A DNA stretch of 64,000 bases from Janthinobacterium agaricidamnosum NBRC 102515 = DSM 9628 (lineage in GTDB: Bacteria > Pseudomonadota > Gammaproteobacteria > Burkholderiales > Burkholderiaceae_D). The DNA lies in assembly GCF_000723165.1 (NCBI RefSeq), contig NZ_HG322949.1, forward strand, positions 4,930,173 to 4,994,172, in the 5' to 3' direction. Both the position numbers and the translations under genes were made by a program. The notes under the pieces were generated by a model. The model ran no database searches. It was not told the origin of the DNA and saw nothing but the letters and a program-made list of their open reading frames with translations. The stretch's first letter is position 1. Each line of letters begins with the position of its first letter. Of the stretch, positions 1 to 8,611 are shown piece after piece.

Positions 1-98
1 CCGGTTGGATAACCGTCCGGGCTGCGCAAATCGGGCAGCGCATGGAAAGCGCGATAAAGGTAACTGGAACCGTCGACTAACAGCAGGGTGTTTTGCAT
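1..98 (-). CDS. polA: DNA polymerase I, N-terminal fragment (cut by window edge)
   Basis: Only the first 32 or so codons are present, running off the left edge. The translation begins [20 protein letters not shown], the start of the 5'-3' exonuclease (FEN-like) domain of DNA polymerase I, which fills gaps and removes RNA primers in replication and repair. The ATG is at 98. The gene lies divergent to the DUF2782-thrB unit, the usual arrangement in Burkholderiales. Confidence 0.93.
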   Translation of the reverse strand, partial: MQNTLLLVDGSSYLYRAFHALPDLRSPDGYPT

Positions 99-227
99 AA
101 TGCCAATGAAAAGTGAATGCCGCGCCTCATGTTGATATCTGCAAAGATATGCACAGGGCTATGGGGTGTACAGGAATGGCACAATTATCGCAGAGTTTGG
201 GCGCGCGCCGCGGTGACTCTCGCAATC
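99..227. other. polA upstream region, no gene seen
   Basis: This is the 5' flank of polA and should hold its promoter. A 60-codon frame at 117-299 runs into the hairpin repeat that follows, has no ribosome-binding site and resembles no protein I know, so I do not call it a gene. Together with the repeats and promoter to 520 it makes a 422-bp intergenic region. Confidence 0.5.
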
Positions 228-304
228 AGAGCCTATCCCAGTAGTGAGCGTCTTCTGCTGAGGGGCGCCAGCAGGGGACGTATTCATCTACTGGGATAGG
301 CTCT
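228..304. repeat. 77-bp palindromic element with perfect 17-bp terminal inverted repeats
   Basis: Positions 228-244 (AGAGCCTATCCCAGTAG) are the exact reverse complement of 288-304. Inside, CTGCTG (255-260) pairs with CAGCAG (269-274), so the whole element folds into one long interrupted hairpin. No T-tract follows. This looks like a REP/MITE-type intergenic repeat rather than a terminator; it lies in the divergent polA/DUF2782 region. Confidence 0.75.
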
Positions 305-338
305 AAGAGCGCCTGACAAAACACCCATGGCCAGGCGC
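304..338. repeat. Partial copy of the dispersed GCGCC-kGACAAAAC repeat
   Basis: Positions 304-322 match 40074-40092 with one mismatch in 19 bases. In this copy GCGCCTG (309-315) and CAGGCGC (332-338) form a short 7-bp inverted repeat, whereas the 40-kb copy has a full 14-bp pair. It abuts the 228-304 hairpin directly, so two repeat types are stacked here. Confidence 0.55.
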
Positions 339-441
339 CCGGAGCCAAGTTCGTCCATTTTCCTCAAAGCAAGGTCAAATATAGCCTATTTAACATCTTC
401 TCTAGATATTCAAAGCAATTAAACAGCTTGCCGTGTCAGTT

Positions 442-450
442 TGTTACAAT
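442..450 (+). promoter_or_regulatory. Extended -10 promoter of the DUF2782-thrB unit
   Basis: TG-T-TACAAT fits an extended -10 element (TGn + TAYAAT). No convincing -35 box lies 16-18 bp upstream. Transcription would start near 457, giving a leader of about 64 nt. Almost the same string (GTTTGTTAYAATGCCC) precedes the M23 peptidase gene at 30309-30324. Confidence 0.5.
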
Positions 451-520
451 GCCCCATAGATAAAATTCATTGCGGTTTACAACGTGGTTTTCACCGCGTT
501 TCTACGGAAGCGATACCATC

Positions 521-928
521 ATGATGCGCACATCCACAATCTGGCACATTCTCGGTTTGTCCCTGCTGGTTTATACTGCCTCGGCCGGCGCACAGCAACG
601 GCCGAGCGACGCGCCGCCCAAGCTGGAACAGATCGAAGACGCCGGCGACCCTGCCGTGACCGTGACCAGCAAGCCCACCGAACAGAAAATCACTGAAAAG
701 CGTGAACAAGGCAAGGTCAGCGAAGTCAAAGTCAGCACCGGCGGCAGCACGTATTATTTGAAACCGAGCACCGCAGCCGGCACCTCCGTTCCGGGCGACG
801 CCACCAGCAGCGGCAACCGCGGCGCGCAATGGCAAATCCTGGAATTTGACCTGGGCAAGAAAAAACAGAAACAAAAAGAAGAAGAGGCCGCCGACAATAC
901 GCCCGAGCCGCCGCCTCCGGCAAAATAA
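521..928 (+). CDS. DUF2782-type small secreted protein
   Basis: A 135-residue protein of unknown function. Residues 1 to about 24 are a Sec signal peptide (hydrophobic LGLSLLVYTASAGA, cleavage near AGA-QQ). The mature part is short and polar and ends in a Lys/Gln/Glu-rich stretch followed by a Pro-rich tail. Small proteins of this kind beside polA and thrB in betaproteobacteria are known as DUF2782. The ATG at 521 (or 524) was preferred to the in-frame codon at 470 because ACGGAAG sits 10 nt upstream and the signal peptide then begins properly. thrB follows 49 bp later on the same strand, probably on the same transcript. Confidence 0.75.
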   Translation: MMRTSTIWHILGLSLLVYTASAGAQQRPSDAPPKLEQIEDAGDPAVTVTSKPTEQKITEKREQGKVSEVKVSTGGSTYYLKPSTAAGTSVPGDATSSGNRGAQWQILEFDLGKKKQKQKEEEAADNTPEPPPPAK

Positions 929-977
929 CTCCGCCGGCACCGCCGTTTTCCCTTTTTACTGACTTATTTTTTCTCTC

Positions 978-1934
978 ATGGCAGTTTTTACCCCGGTTAA
1001 CCTGGATGACGTCGGCCAGTGGATCACGCAATTCCCTCTTGGCAAGCCGCTGGCGATCAAAGGCATCGCTTCCGGCATCGAGAACAGCAATTTTTTCCTG
1101 ACGACCGAGCGCGGCGAATTCGTGCTCACGATCTTTGAAAACCTGAGCTTCGAACAATTGCCGTTTTACCTCAAGCTGATGCGCCACCTGGCGGACCGCG
1201 ACGTGCTGGTGCCGGCGCCGATTCCGAACGCGGATGGCGAGCTGATAGTCGCTTTGCACGGCAAACCGGCCGCCATCGTCAGCAAGCTCGAAGGCCGTTC
1301 GCAAATGGAACCGCAGCCGGTGCATTGCGCGGCGGTCGGTGCGATGCTGGCGAAGATGCATTTGGCGGCGCAAGATTTTCCGCTGCAACAGCCAAACTTG
1401 CGCGCACTAGATTGGTGGAATGCCACCACGCCGCAAGTCTTGCCGTTCTTATCGGACAGCAACGCCAGTCTGTTGCGCGCCGAAATGCATTTCCAGGACG
1501 CGTTTGCCGCCAGCGCCACCTACCGCGCCTTGGCGCGCGGCCCGGTGCATGCCGACCTGTTCCGCAATAACGTCATGTTCGACGGCGAACACCTGACCGG
1601 TTTCTTCGATTTTTATTTTGCCGGTTGCGACACCTGGCTGTTCGACGTCGCCGTCACCGTCAACGACTGGTGCATCAACCTCGACAGCGGCGTGCTGGAC
1701 GTTGACCGCGTGGCCGCGCTGCTGCGGGCTTACCACGCGGTGCGTCCGTTCACGCCGGTGGAACAAACCGCGTGGCAGCCGATGCTGCGCGGTGCGGCCT
1801 TGCGTTTCTGGCTGTCGCGCCTGTATGACTTTTACCAGCCGCGCGCCGCTGAAATGCTGACGCCGCACGACCCGACCCATTTTGAGCGCATTTTGCGCGA
1901 ACGCATTACCAACGCCGCTCCGGCTTTATTCTGA
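978..1934 (+). CDS. thrB: Homoserine kinase
   Basis: 318 residues. It phosphorylates L-homoserine with ATP to O-phosphohomoserine, the step before threonine synthase, in the cytoplasm. It belongs to the aminoglycoside-phosphotransferase-like ThrB family used by many proteobacteria, not the GHMP-kinase type of E. coli. The catalytic loop HADLFRNN is at residues 191-198 (Asp193 presumed base, Asn198 Mg ligand), followed by the GFFDFYFAG metal-binding segment. The length fits the family. The stop overlaps the next gene's start as TGATG at 1932-1936, implying translational coupling. Confidence 0.93.
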   Translation: MAVFTPVNLDDVGQWITQFPLGKPLAIKGIASGIENSNFFLTTERGEFVLTIFENLSFEQLPFYLKLMRHLADRDVLVPAPIPNADGELIVALHGKPAAIVSKLEGRSQMEPQPVHCAAVGAMLAKMHLAAQDFPLQQPNLRALDWWNATTPQVLPFLSDSNASLLRAEMHFQDAFAASATYRALARGPVHADLFRNNVMFDGEHLTGFFDFYFAGCDTWLFDVAVTVNDWCINLDSGVLDVDRVAALLRAYHAVRPFTPVEQTAWQPMLRGAALRFWLSRLYDFYQPRAAEMLTPHDPTHFERILRERITNAAPALF

Positions 1935-2722
1935 TGGAAAAATTACCTGCAGTTTCAGGCTGGTTATGGGTGAAACAAGGCTTCGGCCTGTTTTGCAAAC
2001 AACCCGGCGGCCTGACCACCCTGTTTTTGGGTTATATGTTGTGCATGCTCGCAGTCAACTTCATCCCCGTATTGGGCCAGTTGCTGACCGTAATCCTGGT
2101 GCCGGTCTTTTCCGTCGCCTTCCTGCAAGGCTGCCTGACGATAGAACAAGGCAAGCGCATCTTGCCGAATTTGCTGGCCAGCGGCTTCCGCAAACCGGCC
2201 GTGTCGGTGCTGCTGGGCTTGGGCGGCTTGTACATCGCCATGTTCCTGTTCGCGATCGGCGTGTCGGCGCTGATCGACGGCGGCGTGCTCTGGCAATTTG
2301 TGACTGGCCAGATCAATCCGGACAATGCGACCGACATCATCCGCGGTTCGAACATGGGCATGGCCCTGCTGGTCATGATTGCGCTATACATCCCGGCCGT
2401 GATGGGCTTTTGTTTTGCCGCGCCGCTGATTTACTGGAAACAACTGAGTCTCGGCAAGGCGCTGTTTTTCAGCTTCTTTGCCGTATGGCGCTCGAAAACC
2501 GCGTTCCTGGTGTTTGCCGCGGTATGGTTGGGCATCAGCGTGACGACCAGCCAATTGCTGTTCGGCATAGTCGGACGCACCCAGATGGCGATGCAACTGA
2601 TGATGCCGGTATCGATGATACTGACCGTGATCATGCATTGCTCGTTCTACGCCAGCTACCGCCACATCTTCGGCGCGCCGCAAGCGACGCCGGTATCGCT
2701 GGATAAAACGCCGACCGCATAA
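1934..2722 (+). CDS. BPSS1780-type multi-pass membrane protein
   Basis: 262 residues with about six hydrophobic segments (starting near residues 25, 45, 90, 140, 190 and 220) and short polar loops, so an inner-membrane protein. Protein and position (after thrB, before uvrD) match the family named after Burkholderia BPSS1780, which has no established function. It overlaps thrB by one base, and an intrinsic terminator follows two bases after the stop, so DUF2782-thrB-this gene looks like a closed transcription unit. A membrane or transport role is only a guess from topology. Confidence 0.75.
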   Translation: MEKLPAVSGWLWVKQGFGLFCKQPGGLTTLFLGYMLCMLAVNFIPVLGQLLTVILVPVFSVAFLQGCLTIEQGKRILPNLLASGFRKPAVSVLLGLGGLYIAMFLFAIGVSALIDGGVLWQFVTGQINPDNATDIIRGSNMGMALLVMIALYIPAVMGFCFAAPLIYWKQLSLGKALFFSFFAVWRSKTAFLVFAAVWLGISVTTSQLLFGIVGRTQMAMQLMMPVSMILTVIMHCSFYASYRHIFGAPQATPVSLDKTPTA

Positions 2723-2753
2723 AAAAATGCCGGCTGATATGCCGGCATTTTTT
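2722..2753. terminator. Intrinsic terminator, probably bidirectional
   Basis: A perfect 10-bp stem AAATGCCGGC (2725-2734) and GCCGGCATTT (2741-2750) with a 6-nt loop, A-run on the left and T-run on the right. It lies between the convergent BPSS1780-type gene and uvrD and can serve both. Confidence 0.9.
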
Positions 2754-2767
2754 ATTCAGCAAAGTAG

Positions 2768-2797
2768 GTCGGATTCGTGCGCGGCACGTAATCCGGC
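2768..2797. repeat. REP-like palindrome (GTCGGATT...AATCCGGC)
   Basis: GGATT-CGTGC (2771-2780) pairs with GCACG-T-AATCC (2784-2794) around a 3-nt loop with one bulged base, and the outer GTC/GGC bases extend it. It resembles the widespread GTCGGATTA-GCGTAATCCGAC class of intergenic palindromes in proteobacteria. It sits between the terminator and the uvrD stop. Confidence 0.5.
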
Positions 2798-2820
2798 CAA
2801 CCCGCAACAGCGCAATATGC

Positions 2821-5127
2821 TCAGCGCCCCAGCCGCTCCAGCTTGGCAATCCCCAAATCCAGCACTTTCATGCCGTGGTGGCCAAAGTTAATTTGCGCCC
2901 GGGCATTGCCGCCGCTCCCTTCGATATTAACGATCACGCCTTCGCCGAACTTGGCGTGGACCACCGATTCGCCGATGCGCCAGCCCGGACCGCTGGACTT
3001 GAGCGCGATCTTTTGCGCAATCGCATTGTCGGAACCGGCGCTGTGCAAGGGCGCATCGTCCCACGCGGATTTCTTGTTGCCGAACCAGTTCGCCTGTACT
3101 TTCGGCGACAGCCACTTCAGCGACTCATCCGGCAATTCATCGAAAAAGCGCGACTTCATGTTATAGCGGGTTTGGCCGTGCAACATGCGGGTTTGCGAGA
3201 AGCTCATGTACAGGCGCCGGCGCGCCCGCGTGATCGCCACATACATCAGGCGCCGCTCTTCTTCGACGCCGCCCTCTTCCTTGGAGCTGCTTTCGTGCGG
3301 GAACAAGCCTTCTTCCAGCCCGGTAATAAAGACGTTGTCGAATTCCAGGCCCTTGGCCGAGTGCACCGTCATCATTTGCAAGGCCTCTTGCCCCGCCTGG
3401 GCCTGGTTGTCGCCCGCTTCGAGCGACGCATGCGACAAGAAGGCGGACAGGGGCGACATGATGACCGGCAATGGCGCATCGGCGTCGAAGATTTCGATGC
3501 CGTCCTGGTTCACCAGCGCCGCGCCGGCTTGCGCCTGGCTGGCCGGTCCCATATACGCCGGCGAACCTTGACCAAAACCTTCTTCGGACACGAACTGGGT
3601 CGCCGCGTTGACCATTTGCTCCAAGTTTTCGATGCGGTCGGCGCCTTCTTTTTCGTGCTGGTAATGCTGCAGCAAGGTACTGGCTTCCAGCACTACCCGC
3701 ACCATTTCCGGCAAGGTCAGCTGCTGCGTTTCAAAACGCACGCCTTCGATCAATTTGACGAAGCTGTTCAGCGACGACCCCGCCTTGCCGGCCACATACG
3801 GCACCGCCGCGTACAGCGATATACCGTATTGCTCGGACGCCGCCTGCAATTGCTCGATCGAGCGGGCGCCGATGCCCCGGGTCGGGAAATTCACCACGCG
3901 CAAGAAAGCGGAATCGTTGTGCGGGTTATCCATCAATTGCAAATACGCAATCGCGTGCTTGACCTCGGCGCGCTGGAAGTAGCGCTGGCCGCCATACACG
4001 TGATACGGAATGCCGGCCGAAAACAGTGCATGCTCGATCACCCGCGATTGCGCGTTCGAGCGGTACAGGATCGCGATTTCGCTGCGCGACGCGCCTTCGG
4101 CGATCAGGCTCTTCGACTCTTCGATGATCCATTGCGCTTCTTGCAGGTCGGAACTGGCTTCATAGACACGCACCAGTTCGCCGTGCCCGGCGTCGGTACG
4201 CAAATTCTTGCCGAGGCGCTTGCTGTTATTCGAAATCAGCATGTTGGCGCTATCGAGGATATGGCCATGCGAGCGGTAATTTTGCTCCAGCTTGATCAAA
4301 TTCTGTACCTTGAACTCATGCTCGAAGGAACTCATGTTGCCGACGTTGGCGCCACGGAAGGCATAGATGCTCTGGTCGTCGTCGCCGACGGCGAACAAGG
4401 CGCCGCCATCGCGGCTTTCATGGCCGGCCAGCAATTTCAGCCAGTTGTATTGCAGATTATTGGTATCCTGGAACTCGTCGACCAGGATGTGGCGGAAACG
4501 CGCCTGGTAATGTTCGCGCAGCGGCTGGTTACGGCTCAGCAATTCAAAGGTGCGCAACAACAGTTCGGCGAAATCGACCACGCCTTCGCGCTGGCACTGG
4601 TCGTCATATAGCTGATACAGCTCGACCAGTTTGCGTTCATGCGCATCGTAGGCTTCGACGGCGGTCGCGCGCAAGCCCTGGTCCTTGGCGTTATTGATGA
4701 AATACATCACGGTCTTGGCCGGGAATTTTTCATCGTCGATATTATTTGCTTTCAACAAGCGCTTAATCACCGACAACTGATCCTGCGAATCCAGAATCTG
4801 GAAGGTTTGCGGCAACGCGGCGTCGCGGTGATGCGTGCGCAGCAAACGGTTACACAGCCCGTGGAAGGTGCCGATCCACATGCCGCGCGTATTAATCGGC
4901 AGCATCGCGGACAAGCGCGTCAGCATTTCCTTCGCCGCTTTGTTGGTAAACGTCACGGCCAGGATGCCGGCCGACGACACCTGGTTGGTCTGGATCAGCC
5001 ACGCGATGCGGGTGGTCAGCACGCGGGTCTTGCCGGAACCGGCGCCCGCCAGGATCAGCGCATGCTGGGCCGGCAGCGTGACGGCGGCGTATTGTTCGGT
5101 ATTAAGGTTGTGAAGAAGATTTTGCAT
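2821..5127 (-). CDS. uvrD: UvrD/PcrA-type DNA helicase II
   Basis: 768 residues, superfamily 1A 3'-5' helicase for nucleotide-excision and mismatch repair and removal of stalled RNA polymerase. Visible motifs: Q motif LNTEQ near residue 8, Walker A GAGSGKT (28-34), Walker B VDEFQDTN, GDDDQSIYAFRGA (motif III), MTVHSAKGLEF (motif V) and VAITRARRRLY (motif VI). The last ~55 residues (GWRIGESVVHAKFGEG...) are the C-terminal Tudor-like domain that binds RNA polymerase in PcrA/UvrD. Length is slightly above the E. coli protein. The only plausible start is at 5127, seven bases downstream of a TATAAT box, so the transcript could be leaderless. Confidence 0.95.
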   Translation of the reverse strand: MQNLLHNLNTEQYAAVTLPAQHALILAGAGSGKTRVLTTRIAWLIQTNQVSSAGILAVTFTNKAAKEMLTRLSAMLPINTRGMWIGTFHGLCNRLLRTHHRDAALPQTFQILDSQDQLSVIKRLLKANNIDDEKFPAKTVMYFINNAKDQGLRATAVEAYDAHERKLVELYQLYDDQCQREGVVDFAELLLRTFELLSRNQPLREHYQARFRHILVDEFQDTNNLQYNWLKLLAGHESRDGGALFAVGDDDQSIYAFRGANVGNMSSFEHEFKVQNLIKLEQNYRSHGHILDSANMLISNNSKRLGKNLRTDAGHGELVRVYEASSDLQEAQWIIEESKSLIAEGASRSEIAILYRSNAQSRVIEHALFSAGIPYHVYGGQRYFQRAEVKHAIAYLQLMDNPHNDSAFLRVVNFPTRGIGARSIEQLQAASEQYGISLYAAVPYVAGKAGSSLNSFVKLIEGVRFETQQLTLPEMVRVVLEASTLLQHYQHEKEGADRIENLEQMVNAATQFVSEEGFGQGSPAYMGPASQAQAGAALVNQDGIEIFDADAPLPVIMSPLSAFLSHASLEAGDNQAQAGQEALQMMTVHSAKGLEFDNVFITGLEEGLFPHESSSKEEGGVEEERRLMYVAITRARRRLYMSFSQTRMLHGQTRYNMKSRFFDELPDESLKWLSPKVQANWFGNKKSAWDDAPLHSAGSDNAIAQKIALKSSGPGWRIGESVVHAKFGEGVIVNIEGSGGNARAQINFGHHGMKVLDLGIAKLERLGR

Positions 5128-5133
5128 CCCGTG

Positions 5134-5139
5134 ATTATA
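5134..5139 (-). promoter_or_regulatory. -10 box of uvrD inside an inverted repeat
   Basis: Minus-strand TATAAT whose predicted start site (about 5127) coincides with the uvrD start codon. It is embedded in an inverted repeat CATCCCG (5126-5132) / CGGGATG (5141-5147), which could be an operator. No clear -35 is visible. Confidence 0.4.
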
Positions 5140-5221
5140 CCGGGATGAGGCCAGCCTCCACGCTTGTATTGATGCTGCTGGTCGGGCTAAAGCAGGATCA
5201 CCGTCACATCAATCCCAACGC

Positions 5222-5809
5222 TCAGCCTGCTTTATGATCCGGCAACTGAAGCGCCTTGCGGCGTAATCCAGCACACACTATCACGCTCAAACCAGCCAGC
5301 AATAATGCAGTGCTGTCAGGTTCCGGCACTGCGGAAACGTTAAAAGAAATACCGCCGACATTATCGGAAAAGTAATTATCAATCCAATAGAATTTAACAT
5401 CCGTCGCTTTGTTCAGCGTAAAACTGAAGGGCTGTGGAGCTGCGGCGAACGCTTGTGCCGGCGTGGACCAATATCGCCAGTCGGTCGACGTCGCCCACCC
5501 TTCGCCATAACCATATTTCACGCCAGGCGCGCCGTCAATCGAGATATACATACTCCACTCGTAATTGTAATTACCAAAGCGGCTGGCGGCGGTAAAGCGT
5601 GCACCTTCGAAAGTCTGATCGACCGGCGTGACCCGGTATTCTCCCGCATCGAGATGCAATATCGTCCCGACCCCGACTTGAGAGGCGTCATGGCCAGCGG
5701 TCATCATCGGATTCTGGCCCCATAAGGCACTGATATTGACGACAGTCGCCTGGGCGGAGCCGACATAAAGCAAGGTGGCCAATGCGCTGATAACAGAAAC
5801 AAATTTCAT
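5222..5809 (-). CDS. PEP-CTERM sorting domain protein
   Basis: 195 residues. Signal peptide at 1-21 (ends VGSAQA). The C-terminus has the sorting signal: VPEP at 161-164, a hydrophobic segment TALLLAGLSVIVCAG, then RRK, which exosortase (EpsH-type) recognises in exopolysaccharide-producing Gram-negatives. A 10-residue tail after RRK is longer than usual. The middle, rich in Tyr/Trp/Asn and predicted beta strands, resembles no domain I can name. A good GGAG lies upstream of the ATG. No exosortase or EPS gene is nearby, so this is an orphan substrate. Flanking DNA at 5810-5930 is AT-rich. Confidence 0.85.
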   Translation of the reverse strand: MKFVSVISALATLLYVGSAQATVVNISALWGQNPMMTAGHDASQVGVGTILHLDAGEYRVTPVDQTFEGARFTAASRFGNYNYEWSMYISIDGAPGVKYGYGEGWATSTDWRYWSTPAQAFAAAPQPFSFTLNKATDVKFYWIDNYFSDNVGGISFNVSAVPEPDSTALLLAGLSVIVCAGLRRKALQLPDHKAG

Positions 5810-5977
5810 ATACTCCTTCTTCGATAGATATATAAATAAAGCATAAATAAATATTATGCAACTTCATTTATAGCAAAAAAAATTAATAAATTTCAATTAA
5901 CTTTCATGCGTCGAAATGGGAAATACATTATTTCTTCTTGTATCCAGCATGCATAAAACGATCTGGCGTTTTCATGT

Positions 5978-7546
5978 CTATTGATCGGATTCTGTGGATG
6001 CAGGTTCATTACCGATCAAGAGCCACGCGCACAGCGCGCTGGCCAGCGCCAGTCCGGCCGAGAGCCACATCACCCAACGAAAACCGGCGACATACGATTG
6101 CTGGATCGCCTGTTTCAATGCGGCCGCCTCCTCGGCGCTACTGTGTGCCGGCAATTCGATGGCCGCCAGCCGTGCCCGCTGCGCCCGTACCTGTTCGATC
6201 GCCGCCGGCTGCGCCGCGACCGTGTTCAGGCGGCTATTCAATGCGCCATTGAACACCAGCGTCATGACGATGCCGAACACCGCGATCGCCAGCAGGGCCG
6301 CCGCGCGCGACACGGCATTGTTGACGCCGGACGCGACGCCGGCCAGGCTGGCGTCGAGCGCATTCATCACCGTGGTGGTCAGCGGCGCGACCGCGACCGA
6401 CATGCCGAAACCCAGTATCAATACCGCCGGGAAATACGTGACCCAGTAACTGCCGCCGATGCCAGGCAGCGCGAATGCGGCGAAACCGAGTGCGGCAATC
6501 GCCGGGCCGATCACCAGCGGTCCCTTGGCGCCGTAACGGTCGACCAGGCCGCCGCTCCAGCGCGACAGCAAAAACATCAGCAAGACAAACGGCAACAGCG
6601 CGGCGCCGGCGGCCAGCGCCGAATATCCCTGCACCTGGATCAAGTTAAGAGGAAAGAAATACAGCCCGCCGCCAAGCGCCGCATACAGCAGCAAGGTCAG
6701 CAGATTGGCGCCGCTGAAATCGCGCGAACGAAACAGATTCATCGGCAGCATCGGCGCCGGGTGGCGCAATTCCAGCACCACAAAGGCGATCAGCAACACC
6801 AGCGCGCCGCCCAAGGCGGCCAGCACGCCGGCATTGCCCCAGCCCTGGTTCGACGAGGCGATCAAGCCGTACACCAGGCAAGCCAGCCCGGCGCTGGCCA
6901 GCAGCGCCCCCAGCCAGTCGAGGCTGGCGGGCGCATGCGGATCGCGGCTTTCCGGCACGTAGCGCCAGGCCAGCGGCAAGATCAGCAGCGCCAGCGGAAT
7001 ATTAATCAGGAAGGCCCAGCGCCACGAAAAATGCTCGATCAGGAAACCGCCCAGCACCGGCCCGATCGCGGCCGTGATGGCCGTATAACCCGACCAGGTG
7101 CCAATCGCCTTGCCGCGCTGGTGTTCTGGAAACGATGCGCTGATCAAGGCCAGGCTGCCCGGCACCAGCAAGGCGCCGCCGATGCCCTGCACGGCGCGGG
7201 CCACAATCAACTGGCCCACGCTGCCGGTCAGGCCGCACCAGACCGAGGCGGCGGCAAACACCAGCACGCCCAGGATAAACACGCGGCGCCGGCCATAACG
7301 GTCGCCGGCGGTGCCGCCTACCAGCAACAGTGCGGCCAGGAACAATGCGTACGATTCGACCACCCATTGCACCGCGCTGGCGCTGGCCTTGAATTCCTGC
7401 TGCAACGCGGGCAACGCGACATTCACCACCGTGCCGTCGATAAACACCATGCCCGATGCGAGTATCGTGGCGGCCAGCACCCACGGGCGCGCGGCCACTG
7501 TGCACAGGGAAGTTGCATGCGCTGCTGTCGTGGTCCGGGCCGTCAT
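5978..7546 (-). CDS. MFS drug exporter, DHA2 (EmrB/QacA) family
   Basis: 522 residues from the chosen start, with about 14 hydrophobic segments as in the 14-TM DHA2 family of proton-driven multidrug exporters in the inner membrane. Family signatures: FIDGTVVNVALPALQ in TM1, GDRYGRRRVFILG in loop 2-3, and the antiporter motif C region ITAAIGPVLGGFL in TM5. The ATG at 7546 is chosen because GGGGAG lies 8 nt upstream; a start at 7585 would add 13 residues without a ribosome-binding site. No periplasmic adaptor or regulator gene is adjacent, so the substrate is unknown. Confidence 0.88.
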   Translation of the reverse strand: MTARTTTAAHATSLCTVAARPWVLAATILASGMVFIDGTVVNVALPALQQEFKASASAVQWVVESYALFLAALLLVGGTAGDRYGRRRVFILGVLVFAAASVWCGLTGSVGQLIVARAVQGIGGALLVPGSLALISASFPEHQRGKAIGTWSGYTAITAAIGPVLGGFLIEHFSWRWAFLINIPLALLILPLAWRYVPESRDPHAPASLDWLGALLASAGLACLVYGLIASSNQGWGNAGVLAALGGALVLLIAFVVLELRHPAPMLPMNLFRSRDFSGANLLTLLLYAALGGGLYFFPLNLIQVQGYSALAAGAALLPFVLLMFLLSRWSGGLVDRYGAKGPLVIGPAIAALGFAAFALPGIGGSYWVTYFPAVLILGFGMSVAVAPLTTTVMNALDASLAGVASGVNNAVSRAAALLAIAVFGIVMTLVFNGALNSRLNTVAAQPAAIEQVRAQRARLAAIELPAHSSAEEAAALKQAIQQSYVAGFRWVMWLSAGLALASALCAWLLIGNEPASTESDQ

Positions 7547-7696
7547 CGTGGGCACTCCCCTATTGAGTGTCACAGCATAGCGCACTTCCCCGAGCGCGGC
7601 GCCGGTGACCGCTCACAATACCCGGCAGTCAAATCAAGAATTAACAGAAATACATTAATAACCAGATTCAAAACACCCTGTCCCGTTGAGCCGGCC

Positions 7697-8611
7697 TCAC
7701 CTTGACGCTGCCGGCACTGCCTTGCCGTTATCGATCGCTTCCCTGATCAGCTTGCGCACCGCCTTGTCGGCATCGCGGCTGACGCGCTGCTGTTCCTTGC
7801 CCAGCGCGCTCATTTGCTTGCCGAGTTCCTTGATCGGCTTGCCAATATTCGTCATCTGGCCGCCCAGCGCCTTGCTGTTGTCCGCGGCCGCATCGAAGCG
7901 ATCGGCTGCCTTGTCCTGCAATTGTTCAGTCTGCTCTTGTACCGCTTCCAGCTGGTCTTGCAATCGCTCCACTTCCTCTTCGGCGGCTTGCCGTTTATCG
8001 CCGCTGGCGGCCTTCAGCTGACGCACTGCCAGCGCAATGTCGCGGTTCAAGTCGCGCTGCTGGCGGCTCAAGTCGCGCAATTGCTTCTGCTGCTGGCGCA
8101 GCTCGGGCGCCGACGCTTGCTTGCCGTCGGCCCGCGCCGGGTCGTCCATTCTTTTGCCCATCCCATCCATCGCCTTGCCGTACGCATCCATCCTCGCACT
8201 CAGCACATCCATCTCGGCGCTCAGTTTGTCGAGCGGTTTCCAGGCCTCGCCGACCCGTGCCAGCAAGGCGGCATCCTGGATCAGATAACTTTTTCCATCC
8301 TGGCGGAACCACAGGAACTCCCCCTTCACCGAACGCTTCAGCCTGTCGACCTCATTCATATAGCGGCCCTGCCCCGACATCGACACCCGGCCCTGGCCGG
8401 GTTGCACCAGCGCATAGGCGTCCTCGTCGCTGCCGCTAAAGAGGGTGATATTGTCGCTGCGGCTGACCGGTTTGGCCGGCGGCGCGGGCGGCGCCGGCGG
8501 CTGCACCGGAAAAGCCAGCGCCTCTGCGCCGGACATGACGATGGCGCATAGCCCCAGCAATAACGGGGCCAATACGAGGCTGCAGCGCGCTGTCTGATCC
8601 AGGTCGGGCAT
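7697..8611 (-). CDS. Secreted coiled-coil protein related to the C-terminal part of BlaR1/M56-type proteins
   Basis: 304 residues; hydrophobic N-terminus (LVLAPLLLGLCAIVMSGAEA) gives a signal peptide, then a Pro-rich linker. Residues ~50-130 hold a small domain (DNITLFSGSDEDAYAL, then LWFRQDGKSYLIQD) that I recognise from the periplasmic tail of some M56/BlaR1-like membrane proteases in betaproteobacteria and xanthomonads. The rest (~130-290) is a long heptad-like coiled coil rich in Gln/Lys/Asp. No M56 protease or BlaI-type repressor gene is beside it. AAGGAG precedes the ATG. Function unknown; the relationship is from memory of motifs, not alignment. Confidence 0.6.
   Translation of the reverse strand: MPDLDQTARCSLVLAPLLLGLCAIVMSGAEALAFPVQPPAPPAPPAKPVSRSDNITLFSGSDEDAYALVQPGQGRVSMSGQGRYMNEVDRLKRSVKGEFLWFRQDGKSYLIQDAALLARVGEAWKPLDKLSAEMDVLSARMDAYGKAMDGMGKRMDDPARADGKQASAPELRQQQKQLRDLSRQQRDLNRDIALAVRQLKAASGDKRQAAEEEVERLQDQLEAVQEQTEQLQDKAADRFDAAADNSKALGGQMTNIGKPIKELGKQMSALGKEQQRVSRDADKAVRKLIREAIDNGKAVPAASR

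Noticed and set aside
117..299. 60-codon frame upstream of DUF2782
   Set aside because: No ribosome-binding site; its 3' half is the palindromic repeat and it ends inside the right arm.
2875..4611. 578-codon plus-strand frame opposite uvrD
   Set aside because: Mirror of uvrD codons; all helicase motifs are on the minus strand.
5981..7705. 574-codon plus-strand frame opposite the MFS exporter
   Set aside because: Gln/Arg/His-rich low-complexity translation, typical of an antisense shadow of hydrophobic codons.
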